Assembly: GCA_027605045.1 (NCBI GenBank)
Contig: JAQFWX010000002.1
Coordinates: 2,294,001 to 2,358,000, forward strand
Direction: 5' to 3'
DNA: 64,000 bases
Origin: Phallus indusiatus
Taxonomy: Eukaryota > Basidiomycota > Agaricomycetes > Phallales > Phallaceae
Part shown: positions 22,173-35,175 of the stretch, one piece after another
Numbering within the stretch: position 1 is the first letter of the stretch
How the letters are laid out: each line of letters starts with the position of its first letter
Program-made: the position numbers and the translations under genes
The notes under the pieces: model-generated
Told to the model about the DNA's origin: nothing
Databases searched by the model: none
What the model saw: the letters and a program-made list of their open reading frames with translations, nothing else

Positions 22173-23166
22173 CCATCATCGAACAAACAATCAACAAACA
22201 ATAAACTGGTAGTCACAGTAGGCGTGACAGAACGCAATCGTGGACCTACATAGTGAGCGTCTATTCAAAAACCAGCGTTTGTGTTTGGTTCCGAACCGCA
22301 ATGCGCGTAATGAGTCGCGTCAGAAGGATGGTCTACTCAAGTCCTTGCTAATGTGCTAGGGCCGCCTTGGGCGGCGGATCCCTGCACCTGCAACCAAGGG
22401 CGTAGGCACTGAGCAAAGAAGGTGTATTATGTAAGAATCAATTAGAAAAGCATCATTAACATGATGAAAAACTCTGAGAAATTTGGCCTGTAAGCAACAT
22501 ATAAGAAAAATTACGGAAGACGATTGGATAGAGACTGTGTCAGGACACTTGAGGCAAATCGAGCGCTTCTTTTTTCAAAGTCAGTTTGGACACCAGCTGA
22601 ATAACATGGTAGTCAGAGCCCCGCAGGTGCAGGGAAAGTCAAGCACTCTAACCATAATTGTTCTTTTAAGAGGAAATCCAGGATACTATTTCGACTCAGC
22701 TGAAGAAGATATTTTCCGAGTGATGTCTCCTCCGGTACCGTCTCGTTTTCAAGAACCATCGCAGTACCGAGGCGCCCTAAACAGTGTAAATCAGTCAAAA
22801 ATCAGCTCATCTCACAGCGCTCGCAAGTATAACCCTTTTTTTTGGTGGCGCACTCAATGGATACACGAAACCATGGACTTGAGAATTCACCTTGTAAGTT
22901 TGACAGTTGCCGTAAACCGGATGCATATGTACGCAGCTCGGGCCGCTGTGGCGATCGATTTTGCAGCGCACTAGGTGTCCTGCGCAAGCCTTTCGCCTTC
23001 TATCTATCATGATTTGGGTGTATATTAAATGCCATGGACTCATTTTAGCCATGAGTGCGACAGCGGCTGGTCCTCGGTACCAGGCTGTTCGCACATTCTC
23101 CCATGGTTTTATAGGTCGGACGACCTTCTCCCTCTCTCAAAATTTGTCAAATCTCAAACCTTACAG
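22173..23166. other. Intergenic between Clp1-like gene and DUF6533 copy B
   Basis: An open frame of 163 codons (22483-22974) is not preserved in the duplicated copy near 31.0-31.3 kb, where the matching DNA has indels, so I treat the region as noncoding. The last 150 nt, conserved in copy 2, are the likely promoter of DUF6533 copy B. Confidence 0.5.
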
Positions 23167-24662
23167 ATGAGTGGCCCTACAAACTCCACAATTGCGCTCC
23201 AGCAGCTTGCGGAATCACTGGCCAGCGAAAACTCAGCGGCTTTACGCGGTAGCCTGTCTCTCAGTAATTGTCCAAATTCTATCATTAGAACGAAGAGTGT
23301 TTATTGACTTTACTACAGCTTCCACCAGTATCCTTCTGATATGGGACATAATTATAACATATGATCAAGAAATCGAGTTAATTTGGCGGTTAGTAGTTTG
23401 TCCTCCGGTTATCAATCAGATTATGCTCAAAACTTGCTAATAAGGGCTCAAAACTGCATTGTGAATTATTTGTTTTTCATTATTCGATATGGAGCTGTGA
23501 GTCAAATAATGTGAGCCCTCTTTTTCTCTTTTTTAAAAGAAAAACCAGTGAAAAGTATTCTAGAATAAGTCTCGTTCTAGTCCTAGACAATATCAACACG
23601 AGCCACAACATATGTCGCCTGTATGCATGGTATTATAGTTTAAGCACCGCAGCATTGCTTTGTAGCGTAGATCTGCTACTCGTTTATCGCGGTACCATCT
23701 TTTGTCTCAGTCTCACCGGTGACCTATCGACTTATTGCCTGATTTCGGATCAGCTGTCGCTTTTTATGCCAGGGACAAACGAATCCTTGTCACCCTGGGT
23801 ATTTGTTGGCTGATAAATAGCGGTGCATTACTTGTCGTTGGGACGCTTGACGCGATATCATTCCCGGTCACTCATTCAACTATCTTGTCTGTCTATGGGA
23901 TAAGCGAGGAATGTCTGGAATCCAAATTTCCAAGGTTGCTAAACTACTTTTGGTAAGTGTTTCCCCGCTACTACTCCTTTCTATTTTTATTCAGCTTGAA
24001 CTGTCTCAGGATCTCTGAAACAATTTTTCAGAGTATTCTTTTCTTGTTGATATCAATAAGGTATGTATGTTCATTGGGCTGGAGTCGATATTATATATAC
24101 ATATGATATATGTACATGTGTTCATGTGCCTCTATCATAGATTTGTTAGGCAATCAATTATCTCTTTGATTCGCACGGAGGGTATAACCACCGTTTACTT
24201 TGTTTTTATCCGAGACGGTGTCTGGGCGTATTGTCTTCTGTTTGGTGATTTCATTTTTTATAATAAGCTAAAATATATGAATTAATCTTTATTAGGACTT
24301 TTTATTGCGTCAGTGACTTTGAATAAACTTGTAGACTTATCAGTATCATTGTATGTCAATATATTTTCTTTCCTTGTGTGGTACTGATTATGAGTAGTTG
24401 GGCTGTCAATTTTACAATGATTACAGTAAGGCACTATCCAACGTTCTACGTCATCATCTAACAGGAGTATAAGGCAACTCGCTTAATACTCAATTTGAGA
24501 GGTCTTAATTCTTCTTATGCCATTTCTGAGGCTTACAGTATTTCTCTCCCAAAATGGGCTGGAGGACGAGTTCGCGTTGATACCATAAGTGAATCCGACG
24601 CCAGCGACACTACACTCTCACAGGCGAACGAAGTAGAGCTTCAAAATATGGGGACAAGTTGA
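23167..24662 (+). CDS. DUF6533-family membrane protein (copy B), 10 exons
   Basis: Exon 1 (23167-23248) starts MSGPTNSTIALQQLAESLAS. Exon 2 (23319-23388) carries LLIWDIIITYDQEIELIWR and exon 3 NYLFFIIRYGAVSQI. Membrane segments follow in STAALLCSVDLLLVYR, GICWLINSGALLVVGTL, FQSILFLLISIR and VYFVFIRDGVWAYCLLF. The soluble tail has ATRLILNLRGLNSS and ends MGTS at 24662. All exons join in phase without a stop. The intron after NYFW (donor near 23953) uses GTAAGT, unlike the GC donor at the same place in copies A, C and E. Copy D is its closest relative. Function of the family is unknown. Confidence 0.82.
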
Positions 24663-24789
24663 TTATGGTTTTATAGAACTACAATTCCTATAATTTGCCC
24701 TTCATCTATTCAGTTTATAATTTATCAGTTCTCGACAATGTCCACATCAATAGTAATCCAGGCAACTCAGGCCGCCGCAACTGTCTAGT

Positions 24790-26335
24790 GGTTCGCTTAT
24801 TTTGGCGCTCGGGAAGAGCGACGAACGACTTTTGCACATGCGCGTCCTCCTGTATACTAGACGTTGTTTAAACATACATCCCAACACTCACATTCAAATA
24901 CGCTCACGTCAGATAAAAAAATGTGTGTGCGTATACTTCTCGATTATTGCTTTATTTGCCGGTGGATTCGGATGCAGTTGCGCTGTTAGTTGAACAGTTA
25001 CGCGTTTACGCATTACGGCTGGTGTTGAAATTGGATATGTCGGTAGACGCGAAAGTGAAGGTCAAAACAAGGGTCTCAGGTTCCACTGGTTAGTAGGTGA
25101 ATTCAGTATATTGCTGTTCCTGCGTATTTTCTTTATGTTACACCATCTATTCTGTTCATCTTCTCTAGGAAATGGACCACTGCCTACAGCTTCGTTGCGT
25201 CATGAAACGTGTCCCCGAAAGTCCATTCCACGTTGCGAACACTTTAGGTTCGAGAGATAATGTCTTTCCCAACATCTTCAGATACCGGTAATGCTTATAA
25301 AGCTAGCCTTGTTTTCGCCGATACCGACCTCGAAGTTCTCGGTGAAATCAACTATAATGGATTCGTATGGACAGTTGGATCGTTAAAAACATGTGTTGAC
25401 GAAACTATCTTTCGAGGAAAAGATAACACTATTAAACCCGGCTGAAACTTCTCATGTCAATCGCAGACTGAGGTGAGATACGTCGTGCGGAAACTAAAGG
25501 CCGCGAATTTTCAATGCCTCTTTCGGGGCGACGACACCAGCGGTGAGATTGGTTTTAAAAGTTCGCTCTGTTGATTTTAACCCGCTTAAGGATCTTCAGT
25601 TACTAGCTATCAATCACTCGGAGTCCAAAGCTGATGACCGCGACTGCGGATTCCCCAGGTTTTTTTCTCAGACGAGCTAAAACCGTGATCAGACGGTGCC
25701 GCGGGATCTCGGTTCTTATATCCAAAACCAATGGTGCAGCAGGGTGCAGTCTATTACTATTACCATATATGAACTACGGTAGGATACACAGAGCCCGTTC
25801 ATCTTCCTCTTTTTGCGTCCACAGATAGATTGATCAGTGAACAGAACACTAAATTACAAAGATTTTTTTATCTGAGAAGCGAAATGTACTTTGACTGGCG
25901 CTCACGGCTATCAAATTTCAATCCCTCGGACTCGGAATCCATAATTGACTGCGGAATCGTCAGGTCAGCTTCCTGTTCAACTCAAAAGAGGTGCTGCTGC
26001 ATTATCAAACACTCTTCTTCGGCGGAGCTCAATCATAATAGACAAGAAGACATCTCCGCGCGCCAACTATAATGACTTTTAGTATGGGACTCGGACTCAC
26101 AACATGTTGTGCAGTCAATCGGCTCCAAGCCTCAGGCCTCAGGTACCATCTTGCATGTCATCATTACAATGCCTGGGCGCAAGTGGTAATCCAACTCGTC
26201 TCACAGGTATACACCAACGCTGATTTCTATTTGATAACCCTCGCGTCAGGAATGCAGACTTACTTAAGGATTGCACAACATGGAAACGCTGGTTTTCCAA
26301 GAATGACAATTAAAACGGTTAAATCCCTGTGAATC
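24790..26335 (+). pseudogene. Module P, copy 1: decayed repeated sequence of unknown origin
   Basis: It begins with a conserved TTTTGGCGCTCGGGAAGAGC block and contains scattered coding-like pieces that align with the other three P copies, for instance PTSKFSVKSTIMDS (other copies TSTSKLSVKTAIPS). Frames change repeatedly, so it is not an intact gene. I do not recognise the ancestral protein. It lies between DUF6533 copies B and C and is equivalent to 33085-34480. Confidence 0.5.
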
Positions 26336-26579
26336 TTTTAGTGAATCGAACGCACACACCTTTGCCCAGTACAGAAACCAACCTTTACAATAGTGCGTGT
26401 GACAAAACTGATCTCTGTGTGAGTGTTTTGTTTTATTAATAGTCTTCCTGTCAATCTGAAGCTGGTCTATGGCCTCAACTAAGTTGGAAATGCGGCAGCA
26501 GTCAGAGTCAATATCAGGCTGCTCACAAATTCATTTACATTTAAGGAGTACTTTCTCCCTTCTTCTAACAGTTTCATCA

Positions 26580-28048
26580 ATGAGTATTACCACTAGTATC
26601 ACGGAAATATTATCCGAGGCAATCTCACAATCTTTCCATGACACTTGGTCTATAGGTAACTTCTTGGAGTTTGTGGCTTGTTATAAAGACATCCGCTGAA
26701 ATATTGACAGTTTCGTCCACTGTCGTTCTGATATGGGACATTATCATTACATTTGATCAGGAAATTGAATTAATTTGGCGGTTAGTTCTGGTCTGCAGTC
26801 ATGAATTATTATATTACTAATAAGCTCAATATGTTATTAATAAGGACCCCAAAATGTGTTGTAAATTATTTGTTTTTCATTATTCGATATGGAGTTCTGA
26901 TTCAAGGAATGTAAGTTATCACACTCTCGTTACTCACTCAAACGATAATGGAAGCTTTTCTAGAATGAGCCTTACTCTCAATTTAGGCGAATACAAAACA
27001 AACCACAACATCTGTCGTGTGTTTACATGGTCTTACGTTCTCAGCGGCGTAATAACGCTGTGTAGTGTAGATCTACTGCTTGTTTATCGTGGTACTGTCG
27101 TTTTTTTATAGTCCTATTGAAAATATTAACATACTTTAAATCAGCCGTCGCCTTTTATGCCAATGACAGAAGAATCCTCATAGGACTAGTTATTTGTTGG
27201 CTGACGAACAGCGTGGTATTGATTGTCATTGGAACGCTTCTCGGTATCGGGTTCCCAATCTTTCACAATAACACCTTGTTTGCCTTTGGAGCAAGAATAG
27301 GATGTTTGGAAACCGTGCTCCCCCGGTTGCTTCACTATGTTTGGCAAGCGTTTCTCTGTCGTTGCATTCTTTTCATATCGTTAAACTCAAATTGTTTCAG
27401 GATTTCCGAACTAACATTTCAGAGTATCGTTTTCTTGTTGATATTAATAAGGTAAAATTTGTTGACCTGGAGACGATAGCACTAACATATATGCTACATT
27501 ATAGATTCATCAGACAATCAGTAATTTCTTGGAATGGGAGAAAGGGCATAAACACTGTCTATTTTGTGTTTATCCGAGATGGAGTCTGGGCGTATTTTCT
27601 TCTTTTTGGTGATTTATTTTCTACGTTGTTCACACTGAAACATCTGAATTATATTTTGTTAGGACTTTTCGTCACATCAGTAACTGTGGATATGTTCGCG
27701 GATATATCAGTATTGGTGTATGTTATCTAGAGACATTCCTACTTTTATAGCACTAATCCCATGTAGATGGGCTGTTAACTTCACAGCGATCACGGTAAGA
27801 AGTATCCGCACTAGACCCGAATGTGTTCTAACAGAGAATTCAAGGCAACTCGCTTAATACTGAATTTGAGAGGACTTAATCCTTCTCATGCTAATTCGAC
27901 CATGGAATGTTACAGCGTATCTCTGCCGAAATGGGTTGGAGGCAGTGTTCGTGTTGATACCATGATTGATACCACTGGCACTGGAAGTGACATTACACTT
28001 TCACAAGGGGATGATGTAGTGGAACTTCAAACTATGGGTGTTGAATAG
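26580..28048 (+). CDS. DUF6533-family membrane protein (copy C), 10 exons
   Basis: Exons 26580-26655, 26711-26780, 26845-26910, 26964-27091, 27145-27343, 27401-27451, 27505-27608, 27663-27717, 27767-27794 and 27845-28048 give 326 residues with every junction in phase. Residues 26-48 hold the DUF6533 core VVLIWDIIITFDQEIELIW, followed by NYLFFIIRYGVLIQGI. Hydrophobic segments lie in SGVITLCSVDLLLVYRG, ICWLTNSVVLIVIGTLLGIG, FQSIVFLLILIR and FIRDGVWAYFLLF. The hydrophilic tail has ATRLILNLRGLNPSHAN and an acidic end. This is the best-resolved member and the template for the others. The fifth intron (27344-27400) has a GC donor. Function unknown; a receptor-like role is sometimes guessed for the family but is not supported here. 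Confidence 0.85.
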
Positions 28049-28097
28049 TTCTATTTTTTCTGTATAATAGTTTGGCAGCTAAAAAAAGACACGGGCG

Positions 28098-28318
28098 TTG
28101 AAAATTATTGAGATACCTCGAACCAGCCGTCACTTTTTATGCCAGGGACCGAAGAATCCTCAGGCCTCAGGTCTTATCGGTATTTGTTGGCTGGCGAACA
28201 GTGCGGCATTGCCTGTCATTAGAACGTTTCTCAAAATCAAATTCCCAATTATTCACACTATCGTCTTGTTTGTTTTCAGGGTAAGAGAGGGATGTCTGGG
28301 GTTTGGATTTCCTTAGTG
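28098..28318 (+). pseudogene. DUF6533 exon-5 fragment behind copy C
   Basis: It matches only the region after the second splice block: GICWLANSAALPVIRTFL and a degraded VREGCLGFGFP. No other exons surround it. It is the relic of a further DUF6533 copy; the equivalent piece in duplication copy 2 (37390-37515) is shorter. Confidence 0.7.
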
Positions 28319-28337
28319 GCTTAAGCCTTAGCCTCGG

Positions 28338-29510
28338 GCCGACGGCTCCGTTACTTTGGCGCTCGTGAAGAGCAAGGCTTGTCGTCGCTCTGGTATTCTC
28401 ACCCATCAGTTCTCCTGAGCTCTAGGTCAACATAATTTTTTGATCATTCTCGCCCTCAATTGCTTCCAGTATTATCCGTTATTGGTGTATTCGTCATCTC
28501 TTTTGGGTGCACCCAAGCCTCAGCGAGAAGAGATTCCGTCGGTACTCTCTGTAGGTCTAATATCTATTCCATCCAGACCAGGCGCTCTACGTCTCTGACT
28601 GTCATTATCGTTACTGGTCGGTCTGGATATAACCGTGCTGATAGTGTACTTGAGCATGTTACGCTGGAAAACGGAATATGACTCTGTGGGAGTGAAAACG
28701 CGGATTAAAATTTAGAGGGGCAGATTTTTCTGGCTACTGCGTGAGTTCGATATGCGCTTATCTTTCTCGACATCGTTTATCCTAATTATCTAGCCTACAT
28801 GCCATGGGTTGGATTGACACCTACGCCACGAACATCCTGTCCAAGAAGGTCGGATGATGTCTCATCATACTCTCAGCATCGACAGATTTATCATCGATAA
28901 CTTGAACCCGACACGTCAGTATTGCCAAATACTGCCGGAAGCGGTTTTCTCGGTAACACTTCTACCTCGAAGCTATCGGTAAAATCAGCGATACCATCGA
29001 TTAATACGGTGAACCTGGACACCAAGGATATGTGTTGGACATGACCAACTTTCAAAAGGAAGACAACCTGGCGAGCGAGAATTCTTGGTGAACAAGAGTG
29101 AAATACGTCCTGCATAAATCAATATACGCAAATCGATGCTTCTCCTACCCAACACTATTGGTTGATCCATAACCATTCCATCGTCCAGAACCAACGACAA
29201 GGCGACCATGGAAAACCACCGTTCATTCGCCATTGCTTGGCAATGTCCAGAACTCCAACTCAAGGTTCCGATAGTCCCATGCCTACCCCTTCTGCTTTGG
29301 GCTCATCAGCGACATTCGTGAAGCCGCCCACAACGATCTGCGAAGACGAACGAGATTACCACAAGTTGTAACTCGTACGAGCTCAAATATGCTGCCGTGG
29401 TCTAATGACCTCGCTTGTTACGAATAGGAAGCGGGTCGTGGAGGACAAGGCTTTAGTTATCACGCTTGGCACTTGCTCCTGAGAAGTTTGAGAATTTTTA
29501 GGTCCATGTG
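28338..29510 (+). pseudogene. Module P, copy 2
   Basis: It opens with GTTACTTTGGCGCTCGTGAAG, aligned with the other P copies. It includes a VTGRSGYNRADSVLEHV-like stretch near 28615-28665 and, near 29300, TFVKPPTTICEDERDY, which is kept in frame in copy 4 (near 38550). Many indels separate the pieces. No family is recognised. Confidence 0.5.
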
Positions 29511-29776
29511 ATAATATGTGGTTACAAAAGACGGAGAGCTGTGTTATTCTTTCGGTTTGGTTCTATTACTAGTAATAGACTTACACTTTTCTTCCGATAG
29601 GTTGTTATAAAATTCTCGTGAATCTGATCATTTATTCAAGGGTTTAATATCAGGCATGATAAAAATTACGATGCTACCTTCCATTGGTGTATCTCCTCAC
29701 AGTCCTTCTTAACTTGCCTGAACTATTGGTGACGATTCGAAAAATCAATGACTGGATTTCTAGTATGAGTCCACAT

Positions 29777-30616
29777 TATCCGTGCTCCAGCCAGCGAACG
29801 TAATCCGAACTCTCGAGTTCTTTACCCCTGGTATCACGCAGCCTGGCTCGCATTTCAGTTGGAACAAATGAACTGTTGAACCAATCGGACCTTTGCCGCG
29901 GGGCTATCCTTGTGCGTGTACTGTTTTAGCTTTAAAAAAACGAGCCATTGGTTGAAAGTGAGCAAACAAAAAGGTTCCCACGGATCATTATATTTGAGCT
30001 CACATACTGAAATTTCCAAGCAATTTCCGAGTCCACATGACTGGATGCGAAACCTGTATACGCAGCTCAACTGATATTAGTCAACCATCTGCGGATTTAT
30101 CCCAGATTTTCTTTCACTTTACGCTATTTCAGTATTTAACGTTTAACGTTCAGACGTAGTCTAGCACTTACGAACAGCGGGGAGTCGAATGTACTGACCT
30201 GATCTTGCACAGCAAGGCTCTACGATAACCCATCGATGCTCTCAAAAAAAAAGCCACATTGTGCCATTGAGGCGGTGGGAAAGCAGTGTGGAATTTGTGA
30301 CGGATGCCATCACACTAAAAGACCCATCCCACTGTTCAGTCTGCTCTTAGTTGCGTTTACTCACCACTACATTGTTAAACCACCCAAACTACGATGACAT
30401 CGTTTTTGTAAGGTTTATTATTTGTTATTCGAGAGAATTGAATTTTCCTCGCAGGCTTGAGCACGGTATACGATTTCCGGTACTGAGAGTTCGAACGGTC
30501 TATATCGCACGTCGGCTGATATAGTTTGTAGATATTGAACTGACAGACCCTTGGCACAAACCTATCTTTTTAATTGAAATTGCCAAGGTCACTGGTAACG
30601 ATCACGAAAGACTGGA
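29777..30616. other. Spacer between the two duplication copies
   Basis: Unique sequence separating the end of copy 1 from the Clp1 fragment that opens copy 2. No gene or repeat recognised. Confidence 0.5.
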
Positions 30617-30895
30617 GTCTGTACAACCTGAACAACTCTCCAAAAAAGCTCATCCGATACACCAAGAGCAACCATGTTAGCCGGGGCCAGCCCACAAACC
30701 ATGCACGCGTGCTGCGTGTGCTAAGAGAGCTTGTGTTGTGTAGGTCTGTGCTAGCGTTCGAGCGAGCTGTGTAGGTGATTGGAGGGATGGAGGTTGTGAT
30801 TCGGATGTAGTGGGTGTTGGGTTTGAGACGGTTAGGGAGGGTTGTGTCGGTGAGAGCAGGGCTGCGAAGATGTTTTGAGGCTGCTTGGTGTACAC
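30617..30895 (-). pseudogene. Clp1-like C-terminal fragment
   Basis: The minus strand repeats the Clp1-like segment KQPQNIFAALLSPTQPSLTV through LAHAARVHGLWA, with a 10-base insertion that breaks the reading just after HGLWA. The 5' two thirds of the gene are gone: sequence jumps from the gene body to what lies upstream of the start in copy 1. It cannot encode a functional Clp1-like protein. Confidence 0.8.
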
Positions 30896-31492
30896 AGTGA
30901 GTGTCTATTCGGAAATCAGCGTCTATGTTTGGTTATGCGGTTATGCGCGTAATGAGTCGCGTCAAAAGGATGGTTCGTAAGTACTCGCTAAAGCACTAAA
31001 GCACTCAAATCATGGTTGTTCACTCAAAGATACTATATTGACTCTGAAAAACAAGTATTCTCCGAGTGACGCGCCCTTCGATACCGTCTCATTCGCAATA
31101 TCGGGGTACCTTGGACAGTGTAAAACAGCTCGTCTTATTACGCTTGTGAGTACAACTTTTTTTGGTGGCGCATCACTGGAGAGAATCTAGATTAGACTTG
31201 TGAATTATTTGGCTGTCATAAATTGGATGCATGTGTACGCAGCTCGGAGTCTCGGCTCGCCGTGGCGGTCAACTTTTACAGGCACTAGAAATTCCCGCAC
31301 GAGTTTTCATTCTATCTTCCATCTGTCATGATTCAAGGTGTTCCTTCTTTTAATATTGAATCCTGCTATGGACTCATTTCAGCCATGAATGCGACAGCGG
31401 TCAGACCTCGGTACCAAGCTCTTCGCACATTCGCTCATGGTTTATAGGTCGGATGACTTCTCCCCTCCTCAGAACTTGTCAAAGCCTTACAG

Positions 31493-32984
31493 ATGAATGT
31501 CCCCATAAATTCCACTATTGCGCTCCAGCAGCTTGCGGAATCCCTAGCCAACGAAAATTCAAACGCTTTACGCGGTAGCTTGTCTCAAAGTAATTGCTCA
31601 AAATAAGCTATCATTATAGCAACGGGAGTTCACTGACCTTACCACAGCTTCAACAAGTATCCTTCTGATATGGGACATATTTATCACATATGATCAAGAA
31701 ATTGCGCTGATTTGGGGGTCAGTCTGTTCCGCCGGTTATCAATCAGACTATGCTGAAACCTTGTTACTAAGGGCACAAAACTGTATTGTAAATTTGTTTT
31801 TCATTATTCGATATGGAGCCTTGAGTCAAACAATGTAAGCCTTTTTTTTCCTCCCATGGAAACTGGTAATCAATATTTTTAGAATGAGTCTCGTTCTGGC
31901 CTTAGGCGATATCAAGACAAGCCACAACATATGTCGCCTGTATATATGGTATTATAGTTTGAGCAGCACAGCGTTGGTTGTTAGTGTAGATCTGCTACTC
32001 GTTTATCGCGGTACCATCTTTTGTTGCAACCTCACCTGAGATCTATTGACTTACTGCCTAATTCGAACCAGCTGTCGCTTTTTATGCCAGGAGCAAAAGA
32101 ATCTTCATTTCTCTGGGTATTTGTTGGCTGATAAACAGCGGTGTATTGCTTGTTATGGGAACGGTTCACTCCATAAGATTTCCAATCACTCATTCGACTA
32201 TGTTCTCTGTCTATGGGATAAGCGAGGAATGTCTGGCAACTAAAGTTCCGAAGCTGCTAAACTACTTTTGGTAAGTATTTTACCGCTATTTATATTCCTT
32301 TATTCAATTTGAGCTGCTTTAGGATTTCTGAATTAATCTTTCAGAGTCTTCTTTTCTTGTTGATATCAACGAGGTACGTATGTTCATCACGTTTAGGCTG
32401 ATAGCTATGGTATACACATGTGACGGTATTGGCGTAGATTCGTCAGGTAATCAATTAACTCTTTGGTTCGAATGGAAGGAATTACCTCCGTCTACTTTGT
32501 TTTTATTCGAGACGGAATCTGGGCATATTTTCTTCTTTTTGGTGATTTATCTCCTATGATGAACTAAAACATATAAATTAACTTTTTGCACAAGGACTTT
32601 TTATTGCATCAGTGACTTTCAATAAACTTGTGGATGTATCAGTACCTTTGTAAGTTAAGATATTTTCCTTTTTGCATGGTACGGTATTGATCATGCTCCA
32701 TGAGTAGCTGGGCTACCAATTTCACAGCGATTACAATAAGGCACTATCCAGCGCTCTACATCATAATGATCTAACGAATGTATAAGGCAACTCGCTTAGT
32801 ACTCAATCTGAGAAGTCTTAATCCTTCCCATGCCTGTTCGACCATGGAGGGTTACAGCGTGTCTCTTCCAAAGTGGGCCAGTGGAGGCAGAATTCGCGTT
32901 GATACCATCAGTGAATCCGACGCCAGCAACATCCCACTTTCACGGGCAAACATAATTGAGCTTCAAACTATGGTGACAAGTTAA
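31493..32984 (+). pseudogene. DUF6533-family gene (copy D) with one nonsense codon
   Basis: All ten exons of copy B can be found, from MNVPINSTIALQQLAESLAN at 31493 to the stop at 32984. In exon 7 a TAA at 32448-32450 replaces the CAA of copy B (FVRQS becomes FVR-stop). I see no alternative splice that avoids it. Exon 2 ends IALIWG instead of IELIWR and exon 3 lacks one codon (VNLFF versus VNYLFF). The remaining exons are open, so inactivation is recent compared with the duplication. A truncated product of about two thirds of the length could still be made. Confidence 0.75.
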
Positions 32985-33084
32985 ATAGTTGGTTTTCGTT
33001 AGAAATGTCTTCTATAGTTTCCTTTTCGCTTGTTTCTAAAGGAAAAGAAGAAAAAAAATATTCAATTTCCGACATCATCAAGTG

Positions 33085-34480
33085 ATTCGCTTACTTTAGC
33101 GCTCGAAAAGAGCGGACGACTCCATGCGCAATGCTGTTCAGACATACATCCCACCACTCGCATTCAGATAGATACGCTCACGTATAAACAGTGTGCCCAT
33201 TTTTCTGTCCCATAATGGTTGCTATATTGCCGTGGATTCGGGTGCAATTGCGCAGCTACTTGAACACGTTACGACTGGTGGTGCTGAAGAAATGGGATAT
33301 GATTATCGGTAGACGCGAAAGTGCAGGCCAAAAGAAGGGCCAAGTCTTGACATTCTTGAATGGCTAGTATGTGAATTCAGTATATTGCTGTTTTAACCTA
33401 TTCGTTTTAACCATCTCTGGATGTAATGGACCACCACTCACAACTTTATCGCACAGATAAACGTGTCCCCGAAAGTCCATCCCGAAATAAAATCTACGTC
33501 GCGGCAATGTCTCCTCCAACATCCTCGGGTACCTGGTGATGCTTATGAAACTAATGTTGGTCCGATATCGATCTCGAAGTTCTCGCGAAATCGGCTATAT
33601 CATGGATCATAAAAAATATGCGTTGAAGAGACTATCTTTTGTAGAAAGACAACACGATTAAACTCCGAATGAAAATTCTCATGTCAATCGCGGACTGAGG
33701 TGAAAACTAGTGAAATGCGTCGTGCGAAGACTGATAGCATTGAATCAATGCTTCTGGGGAGCCACGGCACTAACAGTGCGGTTGGTTTTAAAAGCTCGCT
33801 CAGTGAATTAAATTTTGACCCGCATTGTGAGCTTCGGTCACTAGCCATCAATCACTTGGAATTCGAAGCTGATGACCGCGACTGCGGCAGGTTTTGTTAT
33901 CAGACGAGCTAAAACAGTGATTAGACGGTGCTGCAAGTTCTTGGTTCTTATATCCAAAACCAATGGTGCAACAGGGTGCAGTGTATTACTATCACCGGGT
34001 ATGCAGAGCCAGTTCATCTTTCTCTCTCTGCGTCCACAGATAAATCGTTCAGTGGACAGAACATTAAACTACAAAGTTTTTTTTTCATCTGAGACGCCAA
34101 ATGTACTTTCACTGGCGCTAACCACGCCGGTCGCTGCGGAATCGTCAAGTCAGCTTTCTGCTCAGCTCAAAGGAGCCGCCGCCGCCTTATCAAACACTCT
34201 TCGTCAGTGGAGCTCAATCAAAACAAAAATAATACATCTCCGCGCACTAACTAGTGACTCCTCGTATGAGACCCGGACTCACAACATGTAGTGCAGTCAA
34301 ACGGCTCCAAGCCTCAGGCCTCGAGTGCCATCTTGCATGGCATCATCGCAATGCGTGGTAATCCAACTCGTCTACAAATGTACACCAATGCTGATTTGAT
34401 AACCCTCGTGCCAGGAATACAGACACACTTCAAGGTTGCACAAGTTGGAAACGCTGGTTTCCCAAGAATGACAATTTAAA
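33085..34480 (+). pseudogene. Module P, copy 3
   Basis: Aligned with 24790-26335. It starts TTACTTTAGCGCTCGAAAAG and includes AVDSGAIAQLLEHVTTGGAE near 33230-33290, comparable with SVLEHVT in copies 2 and 4, and VGFKSSLSELNFD near 33780. Frames are broken. The protein family is not recognised. Confidence 0.5.
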
Positions 34481-35175
34481 CGGTTAGATCCTTGTGAAAC
34501 TTTTAGTGAATCGAACGCATATACTTTTGCTCAATACAGAAGTCAACCTTTACAATAGTGCGTGTGACAAGATTGATCTCTGTGGGAGTGTTTTGTTTAT
34601 TAATAGTCTTCCTGTCAATATGAAGTTTGTCCATGGTCTCAGCTAAGTTGAGAATGCAACAGAGTCAATATCAGGCTGCTCACACGTTCATTTACATTTA
34701 AAGAGTACTTTCTCCCTTCTTCTAAGAGTCCGCCACAGTTTCATTGATGAGTCTTACCACCACTAACACGGAAGTATTATCCGAAGCAGTCTCAGGAACT
34801 TTCCGTAACACTTGGTCTATAGGTAATTTCTTGGAGTTTGTAGCTTGTTATAAAGACATCCGCTGAAATTTTGACAGTTTCATCCATTGTAGTTCTGACA
34901 TGGGACATTATCATTACATATGATCAGGAAATTGAATTAATTTGGCGGTTAGTTATAGTCTGCAGTCATAAATTATCAAATTAGTAAGCTCAACATGTTA
35001 TCAAGGGCCCAAAAATGTGTTGTGAATTATTTGTTTTTCATCATTCGATATGGAGCTCTAATTCAAGGAATGTAAGTCATTACTCTTTCGTTACCCACTC
35101 GAACCCCAATGGAAGCTTTACTAGAATAAGCCTTGCTCTCATTTTAGGCGAATACAAAACAAACCACGACATCTG

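Larger units (their letters stand above)
20917..29776 (+). repeat. Segmental duplication, copy 1
   Basis: This block matches 30617-39016 in the same order and orientation: Clp1 3' part, DUF6533 gene, module P, second DUF6533 gene, DUF6533 fragment, module P. The outer limits were set by eye where the two copies stop aligning (left near 20917/30617, right near 29776/39016). Copy 2 lacks the equivalent of about 21175-22245. Confidence 0.8.

Noticed and set aside
22483..22974. 163-codon plus-strand frame upstream of DUF6533 copy B
   Set aside because: The matching DNA in the duplicated copy near 31.0-31.3 kb has indels that break it, and it has no motif.
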